Assembly: GCA_027574665.1 (NCBI GenBank) | Contig: CM050654.1 | Coordinates: forward strand, 37,963,722 to 38,027,721 | From: Rhynochetos jubatus | Lineage: Eukaryota > Chordata > Aves > Eurypygiformes > Rhynochetidae | Reading direction: 5' to 3' | Length of the DNA: 64,000 nt | Shown: piece after piece, positions 36,682 to 50,400 of the stretch | Layout: every line of letters begins with the position of its first letter | Numbering within the stretch: the stretch's first letter is position 1 | Notes under the pieces: generated by a model | The model's database searches: none | Seen by the model: only the letters and a program-made list of their open reading frames with translations | What the model was told of the DNA's origin: nothing | Translations under genes and position numbers: made by a program

Positions 36682-39655
36682 CTGTCTAGGATCCTTTCAG
36701 AGACCTTGTTTAGTAAATTAAGCCCTTAAACAGAAATGGATGTGGCATAAAAAATTCTAAATTAAATTTTATATTGAAAATTAGCATGTACTTTCCTAAT
36801 GCCAGTTTCTCCTCTTCTCCCTACACGATCAACTGCTACTTCTTCCCTTCCCCGAAAAGGGCCTCTTTGAATTCTACACCAGAACTTAACAGAAGATAGT
36901 AACAATAACGTTTCTTTGAGAATCATTCTCCCTTTCATCTTTTCTAGTTGCAGAACTCTAAAACTAGTTCTAGCAGGACATTTACAATAAACTGAAATAG
37001 AAAATTGAGAATTTCTTTATTGAAGCATTCGATCATTAGTTTGATTTAAGGAATGAAGACATGTAGACTTCTTCCTCAAGGAAGATGAACTATAATGGCT
37101 TCTTTTCATTTGCATGATGGAATGCTGACAAAATTCTGCCTTCTCTGTCCTATTTCATTATCCTTCCTCAGTTTTTAACAACATATGCTTTGTCAGCACT
37201 CTTCATTTACAGCATATTGCTCTCTTCTCTTTGACTGTTCCATCCTGCTAAAAATAAAACTGGGAATTTGTCTTACATAACTCGGGTATGGGGCTTGTTC
37301 TGTCTCTCTTCTACTTTTTCCCACCTTCCAAAGATTCACTTACTGTCATTTCTGTCTTGCAGCTTCTCAAAATAATATGTAGCAGTAAGGAATATTGCTT
37401 GACAGAAGTTTTCCCTGCTCTTATAGACAGCACTAACACAGCCAAAATTTACATGCTCTTCAGTTTGGGCATGGAATTTTGTAGTAAGTCCTTAGCTATA
37501 AGAAATACCCACTTCGTTACGATTAAGGCAGAAATGTTGTAAGACAGTTTTGCATATTTACCCATACTACAGCGTTTGGAAATTTTTGCTGGAACTACTT
37601 TTGATGCCCTCAGCACGCAAAGCTCCAGGCCCCAGAACTTCTGAATGTTTGGAATGATGGACAGTGACTCAGCTGCCTTCAAAAACACACCACTACCACC
37701 GTGATGACGACAATCCTTTAATGCAAAATGAAAAAGATCACTGCAGTGACAAACTTCAGTCAGCTCTGTAACTAAGGCTAAAAAATGGTTTGAATTTTCC
37801 ACTATTTAGAAATTCAGCCAAAACCATACATCCATTGCTCAGCCTTGAGCTATTATTATTCGTTTGAAAGTACCCCTTTTCCACTCTAATTTCTATCAAC
37901 CTACTGTTTCCCCTGCAAAACCAAAGTTTGGCTTTAACTTTCACTTCTAGAGTACAGGCAAATTCAGATCTTCTAGTTTCTTCTAGTTTTCCATTACAGG
38001 GAAAGTATATAGACTTGCCACCTTTCCCGGAAAGAAGTCTTTTGTGAATATTGTTTAAATTGTCAACACATGCCTTGAACTGTGGACAGAGCTAGGTGAC
38101 TTTCTGACAGTGTTTATAAATGAACAAAATTCAGAGGTGGTGTTTTTCCAATCCTACCTGATACACCTTGTGTACAGATAAAAGGGGACAGCACTAAGAC
38201 CTCATATTTAATTCATTTCCATCAAAATAACAGGCTGCAAGAGTAATGATTTCCTAGGTACAATCTTCTGTTCTGTAAGCCTGACTTTATTAAAGGCATG
38301 GGCTTTTTCTCATGCTGCTTACTTGCACACAAGAAATTCTGGTCACTCTGAATCTGAGCAGTCACTATCATCACTAACTGCAGCCTCAGCCTCCGTGTAA
38401 TCTGAAAAATTTATGAATACTCATATTTATTAGGTGTGATAGAAAGTGTTAAAAAAAAAATCTACTCGGTGCCGAAATTGTTCTAAAATATACCAGTTGC
38501 TTATTTTTAATCTACTGCACTGTGTTTGTTTGCTGTTCTTCTTAAAGTATCATATGCTACAGATATTCTTTTTCAAGGCATACAGCTAATGTCAACATCT
38601 TTGTTTTATCAATCAAGCTTGTAATCTCATCAAAACCAATATCAAGGTAGCTTGGTAGGATCTATTTTCCCTCAGCCAATGCTTTTAGGCATTAATTACA
38701 TTACCTTCCTTAATTTTTTATTAAGCAAGCCTTGTATTAACCACTGCATTGTTTTGCTCTGGATCAATATCAGGCTAACATGCCAGCAACCACCAGGACC
38801 CTTGCATTTACTGTTCTTAAATATTGGCACAACATTATCTTTCTGTCTGGCACCTGTACCTTCCCCAGACAAATTATTTTAGTTATTACAAAGACGAGCT
38901 CTATACAAATAACAGAAATACCACTGCTGAAGTAACTTTAATTTGACATTTTTGGTCTAAAACTCTAGACTACTTTTTCAGGAAGCCTTAGGCTTCTAAA
39001 TCCATAAACATTAAGAGCTTACACCCAACTTTCTAGTGCTTATGGGTACCCAGAGCTTCTCCTACAGAGCAGGCAGAAAAATGAGGTCTGAAAATGTTCA
39101 AGTTTATGGGCAAACACATTCAGCTCTTTCACTTGCCGAGCTCATCATGCAGACGAGCTCTGATTATTTCAGAAAAAAGAGGGAAAAAAAGGTGCTCCCC
39201 TGCCTACTACTGCCTACCCTGCTGACAAAACATCCCCCAGGGGAGATCCCGGTCCATAGCATCCTCCAGATGAGGAGACTTTAATCCCTATTTCACACCT
39301 CCTTGGAAGGTTCTCAACTCTTCTGGCGTCAGGTATTAGGCAACTCCACCCGTTTCTGCCATCACATTTTATACAGTTTACGTACATACTCACTGAGCTA
39401 AAAAGAGGGAGAAAGTAAACTTGACTCTATGGTGCGGGTGGAGGGAAGAGCTGCCCCTCCAGGCCCTGCTTCTAGCACCAGTCAGTGCTTCGGTGGTATA
39501 CTTTAGCCAGGGAGCTAATTGAGAAGAGGCATTTAAAGAGCAATGTAGCTAATTGACTGAAGATTGCCAAAAATTATTGCAGAGCAGAGAGTAACAGAAA
39601 CCTATTAGTTAAAATCATCCAGACGGAAATTGTTCCCCTAATTTTTTTAACTATG

Positions 39656-39728
39656 TTTTTATATATATATATTCATATATTTATCTACATATTCATATAT
39701 TCATAAACACAAAGATATATTTATATAC
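39656..39728. repeat. TA-rich simple tract
   Basis: About 70 bases dominated by TATATA, TTCATATAT and ATATTCATA units. It is a low-complexity AT tract. Confidence 0.75.
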
Positions 39729-41023
39729 GTAAAAATAAAGACTGCCGTGAAATGAAAGTCATCCCTCTAGAACATGAATTGCATTGGAAGTCTGAAACAA
39801 ATGAGATGTCACTTAACATTCCTCGTACTACTAGATATTACACTGCACTGTATTACGTAGAATATGCATCCATGTATCTTAGTAATAAAATAGAGATTTA
39901 GTATCGTTTATGCATCCAGATAAACTAATCAAAATTACAAAGCAAAAAGGAAATGTTGCAGATGTCAAGTTGGAAAGTGCTGACACTATCGATACCAAAC
40001 GAGGAGCTTATGTAAACCTGCTGTAACTGCAGACAAAGTGATACAGATGGGAGCGCATAAAAGTTTTAGACCTTGAGAAAAGTTCACACTCCGGTCAAAA
40101 ACACGGCATAGAAAATTGGTTTAGCTACTTTACTATTCATATATCTCTTTTAATACTTTCTCTTTTTTCCAAAAAATAATTCCTTCTGAGAGGTAAATCA
40201 TCTTCCACGAACACCAAGGTATTTAAAAACAGTGCAAATGATTTAACTGGTTTTCCCTAAAACATCAGTATCAGTGACATAATTACAAACCTTATTTCAT
40301 CAGCTAATTTTTAAAGATAGGGTGTATCACTTGCTTGCAACATTCATGTATATAATGCCCAGCAGAATTCCTATTTCTCTTTACAAAGCTTTTGAAGCAG
40401 CAATACCAGTAAACCAGAGTGCACAATACTCACGGGAGCATTTTCTGTTCACTGCTTTTCATACTTCACCTCTAAGTGTAAGCATATTTGTAGATACTAA
40501 TAACCCTCAACCACATCAAATAATGCTCGGCACTGATACAATGTACAAATTTGTACCTGTTTTCCAGCTCTGCCTCAAAAAATCTCAAAGAAATGAGGGC
40601 AGTTGAAAGTCTCACAGGTACGCTTCTCAAAGTAAAAGAACCCTATTTATTTTCTAAGAAGTGTTCTGCATCTATAAAAACCCCAACATTTTGCATGTCT
40701 CTGGCCCTTTCATTCACCCTCTATAACAATGACAATGAGCTCTTTGCATTTAAGGGAATATGTGGCACAGAAGCAATTTGAACACAGTGAATTCTTTTCT
40801 ACATTAATGTGCTCTACGAAGTGTTAAAATGCCAAATGCTTACCCATTTCCTTCACCACTATGACAAATCTACATAAATAGTGCATAACAAAAGATCACA
40901 GTATCAAGATTCTCCACAGAAACCCCACGCTATTTTTTCTATTAATTCTTAACGCACAGTGGATGCCTTGTTTCTCACGCAGTACTTTGCTCCAAGTAAA
41001 GTGAAAGGGATGTCCTGTAGCAG

Positions 41024-41041
41024 AACCTGTAGCTACAGGTT
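41024..41041. other. 18-bp perfect palindrome
   Basis: AACCTGTAGCTACAGGTT reads identically on both strands with no spacer. The heptamer CCTGTAG also occurs just upstream at 41014-41020, giving three copies of the half-site sequence (one inverted) within 28 bases. The half site is not one I can assign to a factor family with confidence. It could be a dimeric protein-binding site or chance. Confidence 0.4.
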
Positions 41042-44000
41042 TTCACAAGCCAACATGGAGATGACCAGATATTTTTTGTGTGATACCAAACCACAGACAA
41101 ACACTTACTAAATCTAGAAAAAAACTCAACCCTTCCTCCAAACCAAAATACCTGTTGAAGCCATGTCTAGACCACACTACTCTCTCATATAATTAAAAAA
41201 AACCAAACATAAGGTTTGATAAGAGGATTAGAAAGTAGGGCTTGTGTAAAAAACCCCAAATTTTAAACAAAAGGAGTCATCCAATATATTCATTTTTAAC
41301 TGCAAAAAAATATAGGCAAGGAAATAGGGAGGAAAAATGAAATTACTTATTCCAGAAAGTCTTGGGAACCTCTTATCAAACCCATATAAATCTAAAAAAG
41401 GTGTAAGACATTTCTTAAAAACATTGGTGTAGCTTAATTAACCAAGCCTACTTATCCTAATCCCATTTATAATTTTATATAGTAAGTTCTATAGCCTTTT
41501 AAAAAGAAATTACTCTATTACTGCAACAGTAGCCTAGAAGTTTACTGCTAATTAGTTACAACTTTAACAAGCTTAGGGAATTGATATGGCTTAAGAAAAA
41601 AGCTCAAACACAGATTGAATATGCTGCAAAACTCTCAAATCAGTGCTGTTTGATACAGCCATGACGCACACTGTTCAGGTCAGATGAACGGTTTCTAGGG
41701 CCAACCCTCAGCCGTTACCCTACCGTGTTCACAGAGGTGGCATTTGAACACGTTCATCGGGACGAGTCCAGTCAGGAAACTGCCATAACTCCATTACGGT
41801 CCAAACCAAACAGTTACTTGCGGACCCATTATTGCGTGCTTTTAACCGGCATAACGACTTTTTAACAGATTTTCAAAGCAAGAGTTATTAAAAGTAAGTG
41901 CTGTGTGCCAGACACGAGGGTGGAGGTTCCTGCTGTGAATACCAGATCTCTCCGTGCCCTTGTCTTCATTTTCAAATGCTGGTTCACAGACACTCGCATT
42001 CTGAAAGCTCAATACTTCACCATCCCACATGCAGATAGCATGCAGGAAATAAAGGGGAATAGTTAATCACTGCCTTTGGCTAACTGGTTCCCTACCCTCT
42101 TTTAAAACAAGTGGTCCGTCTTGGTCAAACTCAGTTCGGGTCACTAAAATAACTGCTTTAAACGTTCCCTCACTGTCACTTACCAAAAAACCCCAAAACC
42201 TCCTTCTCCAAGAACACAGTGTATTGCAATAATCCTCAGAGCCTGTCCTGGGAACATTATGCACCTTGGGACCTCCGAAAAATCTGTTAGAAGATTAATT
42301 TTCTTAACTACTGCTTTCCAAATCAGAAACAGGTTTTTGGCTTTTTTTTTTTTTTATTTGGACTTTTATAAAGGTTCAGAGCTGCAGGGGACAGGGTAAA
42401 GATGAAATGAAGAAGACAAAAAAGAAACTAATGATCTTAAACACTACGCACACTTCAATAGAATAAAAACATAGAAAATTAATATGCCTTTTATCTGAAT
42501 AAACCCTGTGTAGAGGAAAAGCCTGTAATTTGAATTCTTTACCTAATCGTTATATACAATTATAACCAGAAACAAGACTGAGATCGAGTTTTCTGCTCTG
42601 TCTCAGTCACTTTTTCTTTCAGAGACCAAGTTCGAAGAGTCCTACCTGCAGTCTGGTGGCAGCTCTATGTGCTGCCATTTAACCTACAATGGAGCACTCA
42701 ACAATGCAAAAGGAAGTACACACAAGTTTCAGCCAGCAATTAGTGGGGTTTATGAGCTCACTCAGAACATTATTCTGTGAATTGATGGAAAAAAACTGTT
42801 ATTTCTTTCATGAGCAGTTGACATTTGTGAACAACGAGGCACCAGACCATCAGGTGGCTAATTTAAGCATTAACAGCCCTTGGCAGGAACGACAGCCAGA
42901 CTGCATGCAGGCATTTATGACAGCATTTCTAAATGTGGGGTTTAGTCTGTAATCCTATAAATGAACATTCTTTTGTGCAATATTTTGACAAATCAAGGGA
43001 AAAAATGCCAGGAAAAATCCAGCAGATAGTATGAGTCACACCTTTCCTAGCCATTTCAGGCATCTGTTACTATGGGACCATATGGATAAAACAGAAGAGT
43101 ACCTTTTCCAGTCACGAGTACTCTGAAGAGATGGGTAGAAAAAAGTTCAAAAAAGAGAGACCCCCATTTCATTGTCTGTTAATGCTATGTACTATGCTTA
43201 CAACAGCTTTTCTCTTACCACTGTTACAGTGAATTGTTATTCACTGTTGCTCTTTACACTTCGACATCCAAGTGCCAAAGACAAAAGTAAAACACCACTT
43301 TTAAAGGATTTTTTCCTAAATGGGGAGGAGGGTGTCCAATGCAATGGTCCTCATTCCTCATCTATAATTCACAATTCCATTCTTTGACTACAAGCTTATT
43401 GTACTGTTAGAAAATGAATTAGTTCAACAGAAAAGGCTGAAATTGTATTTATTTCCCCTTATTGGAAGGTCGCTGAATGATGAATGTGAAAATAGCTTTG
43501 ATACTATGGGTTAATGAATCATTACCTACATTTGCATAAAATAGACTTAATCATCAGTGTTCTTCCATTCTGCAGCCAAAGAAGATTGAAGAGAGATCAC
43601 GACTAAAGAAGAGTATTAAAAAACCTCACACATGTTAAACGCTATAAATAACATTTGCTTACCTCATGCCTTTCTATATATGGGTTCCAAAGGGTTGGCA
43701 GACCTATAAAGAATCCAAACCTTGGAGGCAGAACATCCCATGCTGCTATTACATATGTCCAACTGCACTCCAGGGAGAGGTGCCATGACCAAAATCCCAG
43801 TTATTACAACCGGTATGTGAATCAAGGCACAAAGCCTGGGAGCTTATTCATCTTCCATATAAATTAAATAAGCAAGTTGCAGTGTATGAATTAATTTTAT
43901 TATTTTTGCACTTAAATCATAGTATGATGTAACAGCTTAAGATTTCTATAAGTACCTGCCAGTTTTACTGCATTTTCCCATTAGGGGTATTAGAAACATT

Positions 44001-45641
44001 TCAGGAGCAGACTGGTAAGAATTTTTCAAGCTGTTCTCAAGGTGTGAATGAACTTGAAAAATTTCCAAAACCGTAAGAATTAAAGAATTGGAGAAAAGTG
44101 TTGTTTTTCAGACATCTGAAGAGCTACCAAAACCAGAGAGCAAAGCCTAAAATAATATGTCTTTTAAAATGCAAAATGACATACAAGGAAGTATAAAACT
44201 GAATCTCAGAGTATCAATTAAGTCAGGATAAACTGACTACAGAAGAGAAATTAGACAGCAGTTAGAGGAATGTGTCACAGTATTGTAAGGAATACCCAAG
44301 TCATATAATAATTTTCCAGTATGTTTTGGGGGGTTATATCCATTTTTTCTTTAAAAAGTGCTGCTTTTGTGAAAATGTCTTCAGTTGCGCTTTGATATGG
44401 GTTCCAGTTCCTCAATTCACATGCACCCTTTTGGCCCTGATGCAGGACTCCGTGCTGGTTTGGATCCAGCAGTAATGTTAACACTGTCACAGCTTTTTAA
44501 TTCCTTCCATCCTGAAGGTTTTAAATATAGTATTTCCTTTCCAACTTCCTTATCAGTAAACCATATGCAGTGCTTGTCATAAAAGCTGTGTTATCACCTC
44601 TGGTCTTCCAATGACAGTTCTAAGAGAAACCAGCTTTTAATCAATTACAGCATCAATCAACCTCCATGAACTTCAAATTCAACACGATGTCGTGTTTGAA
44701 AATATCCACTGGAAAGAGGGTCTGAAAATATACAGATGACTATCTTTCTCTCAGTTGCAATGTCTTTTTATCATAATGATAAGCAATGACACTTGAAACA
44801 AAAGTGTTTCAAATCTGAATCTCACAGCCAGAAAAATGTTAGTGTCTCAGGACATGAAAAAAAGAAAGAAAAAAAAAGATATCAAACCCTAATGCTACCT
44901 TTTTATCTTCTGCGTTTCCTCCTGTCAAGTGAAATAAAAGCACAAATCTATAGAATATAGCAGGAGTATGAAATGCTCTTTCTTTTCCTGTACACCCCGT
45001 GCTGTCCTGCACTGAAGGTAATTGCTGTTTAGTCAGGAATTACTGAAAAATAAGAGAAGAAGCTGCACTAGGTAAGTGCAATTGTAGGGATAACACAGAG
45101 GTGACAAGGGTCCAACCTCTGAATGCGCTCCATCGCAAGGCAGCCTGCTCTCATTTGTCCTTTCAAATCCAGCTAGAAAAAAGGTTAACTTTCTCTTAGA
45201 AATCATTTCAGAACCAGTATATAAAGCTTGCCTATACTGACATGTGTATTTATTATGTCTCTCTTTAAGTTCCTATTTCACTGAAACTCTAGTTCTTTAT
45301 TTTTTCAGTAATAAAATGTATCAATGACTAATTTCGACATGCAGACCCATAAGTGTCCCACCACTACCACTAATACAATGAGAATATTATTAGGGCTTCG
45401 CATGACCAGAGGAATCCTGTAGTAATCCTACACAAATTGCTTTTATGCCTTCCTTCTTTTCAGATTTTCATGTATGTAGCCCAGCACATAACACAGTAAA
45501 TGTGAAACATGTTTGAAAACAGTTATAGTATTAATATAGTATTGACAGATAGACTGATACACATATGGGGGACTCTTTGAAGCTACTTCGCTTAAGGTGA
45601 ACCAAGATGTACATCATTATCAGTGAAAAGGGGTGAGGTTT

Positions 45642-46467
45642 TGGTGTGATTTAGGCCCAGCACCCCACTTAGCACCACACAGCTGCTTGCTCACTCTTTC
45701 CCCCGGTGGGGTGTGAAGGAGGAAATATAAGGAAAGGCTCATGGATCGAGACAAGGACAGGGAGGGATCCCTCACGCATTCTGGCCATGGGCAAAACAGA
45801 CTTAACTGTAAGATAATAAAAAATAAATCCAAGTCTTACAAACCCCTTCCTCCCAGGCTCAACATGGCCCTCCACTTCTCTACCTCTTCTCCCTGAGCAG
45901 CACAGGGCGACAGGGAATGGGGGTTGTGGTCAGTACATCACACTTTGTCTCTGCCACTCCTCCTTCCTCAGGGGAGGATCCTCACACTCTGCCCCTGCTC
46001 CAGCGTGGAGTCCCTCCCACAGGAGACAGTCCTCCACCAACTTCCTCCATGGGCTGCAGTTCTTCATGAACTGCTCCAGCACGGGCTGCCCACGGGGTCA
46101 GAGCCTCCTTCAGGAACCCCCTGCTCCTGCCTGCTGGGGTCCTTCCAGCTCTGCAGGTGGGTCTCTGCTCCCCCGTGACCCTCCATGGCTGCAGGAGACA
46201 GCCAGCCTCACCACGGGCTGCCAGGGAACCTCTGCTCCAGCCACCTCCCTCCCACCTTCTGCACTGACCTGGGGGTCTGCAGTGTTGTCCCTCCCTCTCA
46301 CACCCCACTCCTCTGTCTACTGCAGGTGTGATTCCCCCACTCTTAAGTATGTTATCCCAGAGGCACTACCACCATTGCTGGCTGGCTCAGCCTCAGCCAG
46401 AGGCAGGTCCAAATTGGAGCCAGGAAGGCTCCCCAGAACCAAAACCCCACCTGACAAACCCAACACA
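45642..46467 (-). mobile_element. Solo LTR of an avian ERVL-type endogenous retrovirus (antisense fossil)
   Basis: An 826-bp solo LTR on the minus strand, flanked by a perfect 5-bp duplication GGTTT at 45637-45641 and 46468-46472. Read on the minus strand it starts TGTGTTGGGTTTGTCAGG and ends near CCTAAATCACACCA, so it has TG...CA termini. It shares a central module with the LTR at 981-1633, including GAGGACTGTCTCC and the GGGACTCCACGCTGGAGCAG block, and both families carry the same GGAGCAG-type repeats. The 3' parts differ, so the two are sister subfamilies. No internal viral region is present. It looks whole as an LTR. The 164-codon frame on the plus strand inside it is not a gene. Confidence 0.9.
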
Positions 46468-46472
46468 GGTTT

Positions 46473-47318
46473 TGAAAACAAAATAAATCAAGAAAGACCA
46501 TGCTGCTTCCTCTCTTTATTTCCTCCAGAGGAAGTAATGAATTTCTATTTTGAAAACTAAAGTTTATTATATCAAAATTATTTTACTAGCTATAATCAGA
46601 AAATACTATTATTTCCAATTTTCAGTAAGAAATTTAATGTGATAATCCTAAAACATTAATGACAGGTAATTTAATTGTTAGAATTTAAAAAAAAAAATCC
46701 CTCTCAATAAAACAGTAAGTTACATTACTTTATCACAAGTCATAAAGGTCATCTGCCCATATATATACTGACAAAAGGTCTTCATACTCAGAAAAAGCAA
46801 ATACAAAACCATTTCATACTGAGGAAAAGAGACAAAAATGGAAGCCCCAATCTTGGTTTCAGCCTTACAGTGGAAGTATTTAAGAATGTCCGCTTTGATG
46901 AGAACAGGCTGACCTTAAACATGTGCAAGTATTTGTAAACAGAAATTGTGTTATACAAATTAAGCAAGCTGAAACCAGTAACAGCCTACTGTACCTGCTG
47001 CTGCTCAGGCACGAGACACTACACCCGTCCTTCGTGCTCCCATGGCTGGAGCTTCTGTTCTATTCCAAACCAATATGGCAGGTTCAATACAGCAAACAAT
47101 ACACAAATGTGGGTTCATTTTTCTACCTGCATAGAGAGGTTAGTGCAATTTATTCATATATTTTTATCTATCTCTATATGTATGCATATACTGTGGTAGC
47201 ACAAGAGAACTAAGCAGGGATAGCTTAGATAATCCAATAGCTTAGATAACAAAGGTGTTTTTTAGAAGTAAAAGGATGATTTTACTCCATATTTCTGTTT
47301 CAAGTGTCAGAAAAGAAA
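46473..47318. other. Unique non-coding sequence
   Basis: AT-rich, with an A run near 46687-46698. A 96-codon frame at 46923-47213 has no recognisable domain and ends in an AT-rich simple stretch. Nothing else seen. Confidence 0.5.
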
Positions 47319-47494
47319 GAACAGAATAGACAGAGTTGAATTGTTTAGGTGGAAGAGGTGTACAATGATCATCATGTCCAACTGACCAACAACTTCAGGG
47401 ATGACCAAAAGTTAAAGCACATTATTAAGGGCATAGTCCACATGCCTCTTCAGCACTGAAAGCATGGGGTAAACCCTTTGCAAATGTTTCAGTG
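47319..47494 (-). mobile_element. CR1 LINE, 3'-end fragment of a third, older subfamily (antisense)
   Basis: About 175 bp in reverse orientation: GAACAGAATAGACAG tail remnant, then GGTGTACAATGATCATCATG, TCCAACTGACCAACAACTTC, AGGGATGACCAAAAGTTAAA and ATTATTAAGGGCATAGTCCA. I recognise this as the 3' end of a diverged CR1 subfamily with an AGAATAGA-type tail and not the TATGATTC type. Mismatches are more frequent than in the other copies, and the end near 47494 is fuzzy, so it is probably older. Confidence 0.8.
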
Positions 47495-50400
47495 ATGCTT
47501 ACAAAGAAAGATAACCCGCCTAACAGGAATATCCAACCACATTAACTTTCTGCTTTTGAGGATACAGCAAACAAACGGTTTTGTTGTTGGTTGGTTTTTT
47601 TTGGTTAAAGCTTGTAAAGGGATGGTTAGTGTGGGATTTTTCTACCATTTAATATTTCATTTGGAATAAGAAATCATACTTTGTTACTGGGACTAACATA
47701 TTTGAGTTTACACATTCCTCAATACAGACCACAAGCTTCAGTAGTCATTTTTTGTTAATTTAATCTACAGTATCGCTTGAGAACACTTTCTCCCTCCTTT
47801 TACCTGTGTGTAAACATACTGCATGGCACATGTTCCATTCAAGCCAAAGGCAAAGTTAAGTGGACTGTAATAAGCAAAAAGATGTATATCTTTACACAGA
47901 GATGCAATAAAAGATCTTATAAAGGCCATTATACCCTTGGGAAAGGCAGTATTTATGGTTCATTATCCTTGCTAAATATTACTTATTACTGAGGAAAGAT
48001 TGCTATGTAGCGTGTTTAGGGTAAATCAGCAAAGCACCAAACTGTGTGCTTACATTTAAGGATGTGCCCAAGTCCATCTCTACTCAGCACAGGCCACTGA
48101 CCCCCATTCAGCAGAGCATTTACGAATTTCTGCAAAAAACTCAAAGCATACACACATTTGAGAAACTACAATGTGCATTACCATCAGTTTTGCTTACAAG
48201 CAAAGAAATTGCCTACAAAATACTTAAATCACTGCCACGGCTGGAAAATATTCTTCTTCCCGTTCAATGTTATAAACTCTTCCCTCAGGAGTTAATAGTT
48301 TTGCTATATTAAAAGCTATTAAAATAAACTACACAGATAGGGAAGAGCACTGAAGAAAGGGAAGTATGAGATGTTCTGTACTGACAGTGAATGTTGCCAT
48401 TTTCTTCTGTTTCTGCAATCCCTTCCATAGCGCAATCCTCACTGGAATATGGTTAAACGTTTATTGGCTAAATGGTTAAATGCATGTGCCACTCACCCTC
48501 TTGGCTCTGAAAAACCTGAAGTGAATTAGATAGGCCGCTTGTAAACTACACTCTACTTCATCTGTTTGTGTGTGTTAGAGAGATAATTAGTTTGGATTAG
48601 GAAAAAAAGGTTTGCTGCCCTCCACCACAGACTCTGACATCAATGTGATGTTATCCTATTAGTCTTAATTCTCCCAATAAGCACCAACCTTTAAGAGAAA
48701 ATGCACTGAAGAGAGGGAAAGGCGGCACAAGATTCAGCTTAGAGTTAGGAATGGTAACCCGTAAATATCAGAATGACAGTTTTGACCTTTTAGAATCAGC
48801 TGAAGGACACAGATTCCTGCCAAGTCTGCATTTTGGTTTTCTTTCAGTTTGAGTTTTTTTACATCATTTTCTAGAAAGAAAATAAAAATGGTTGTATAAA
48901 TATACATTAGGTTATGATTGGCTCAACGCTCTCAAGTGTACAAGTGTTCCTCTAATTCAAAGTGTGTTTACCAGACTTGCTCTTCCATCCACAACCAAGT
49001 TTTTAATACTTTCAACCATTATTTTTTCCTCTTCTTTGCTGAAGTTGTTTCTTGGTAAATCAACAGATCTTAAAAATGGGAAAGGTCTAAGGAATTTACT
49101 TTGAGGAATTATATCACTAAGTTATAAAACACGAATAAAACTAACTTCAAGCACAGAACCTCCCAAAGCCACTTCTGGGAAGACAAAACTGTACTTAGTA
49201 TCTGAGGTTATTGTATAAAAAGCCCCGGAGAATTCTGCATTTGCAAATCAGACAGCATCTGAATGCCATTTGATGAAGGCTGGCTTCGGAGAAGCAGTTG
49301 TCACCTGGAGGCTCTCTGATATTAACAGCAAATCACTCCTGATAGTGTGTTTTGAATCAGAAGCAAGAACATTTTGATCTTATGCTAAATATTCATGTAA
49401 TGGCCACAGGGGTGAACAGTAACTATTCTCCAATGAAATTATTTTTTGTATATAGGTGTCAATGTCACAGAAGCCAAAGATTAGTCTTTCCCTTTCGTTG
49501 CTACAGAAGCACATGGATAGGATAGATGAGTTCTTAAAACTGCCAACCCAGACTCCCAGATTTTGCCTGATTGTTCGTATTGTCCTGCCACGAATGAGAA
49601 ATAAGCCCTCAGCGTTACTAGATATAAAAATCCTAGATTGCCATTCCACTGTTGTCCATTGCTTTTGGCAACTACAGTGACCTAACACCATCTACTTTTT
49701 AAACCAGATTGAACTAAAGTGACATGAGGTACAGGGCAGAGATTTAAGGAAGCTGTGTCAAGCAATTCCATCATAATCTTTTTTTCCCTTTTATCTTGCT
49801 TCATATTACGTTTAAACCAAACAGATCCAGCCTTTGCTAATAAACCACTAGAAACAAAAAGCCTTCACCCTGTTTACCTGATATAGCTGTCTTGATGGGT
49901 TAAAGGCTGCTACCATGGAAAACAGTCTACTAGATTGATTCTAATCTTCAACACAGATATCTTAGATGTGAGATTATTACAAACCACAATGATCTGAATT
50001 GCAATTAAGGCCAGTATTTAAGGTGTCATAAAATACGTGTGACTAATGATGACTCTGCTACCACTAGAGAGAAAGCAGACTGTAACCTCAAGTTCTTTCT
50101 TTCGCTGTAACTGGAACATATCCTCCTTTATGCCCTGGCAGAGGTATATCCACTATGACACTGTGGTTTGAGGCAATACCCTGTACAAAAGCTAGAGAGA
50201 AAGGAGCCGATCTACAGAGCCTGTTGCGCCATTCTCTTTTTACTGTTTATTTTCCTTGCTAAGTGGTTTTACCACAACCAATGTTTCCGCAACACGTTAA
50301 TATGCCCAGAGCTGAGAAAAGAGAAATGGAGAACGACTGGTCTATGGATTAAGCTTAGTTTTATCCCAACTCTTTTGGCAGGCCCTGTCATCACACTGCA

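Larger units (their letters stand above)
36682..45636. other. Long unique non-coding stretch
   Basis: Nine kilobases with no gene or transposon I can name. It includes an AT-rich TATA-type tract (39656-39728), an 18-bp perfect palindrome (41024-41041), a T run at 42342-42355 and a purine-rich tract near 44859-44879. Frames reach 117 codons (37449-37802 minus) without recognisable content. Confidence 0.5.

Noticed and set aside
37449-37802. 117-codon minus-strand frame
   Set aside because: No recognisable family, no splice or promoter context, and within chance length.
46066-46560. 164-codon open frame
   Set aside because: It lies inside the antisense LTR at 45642-46467, is Pro/Ser-rich because of base composition, and runs against the orientation of the element.
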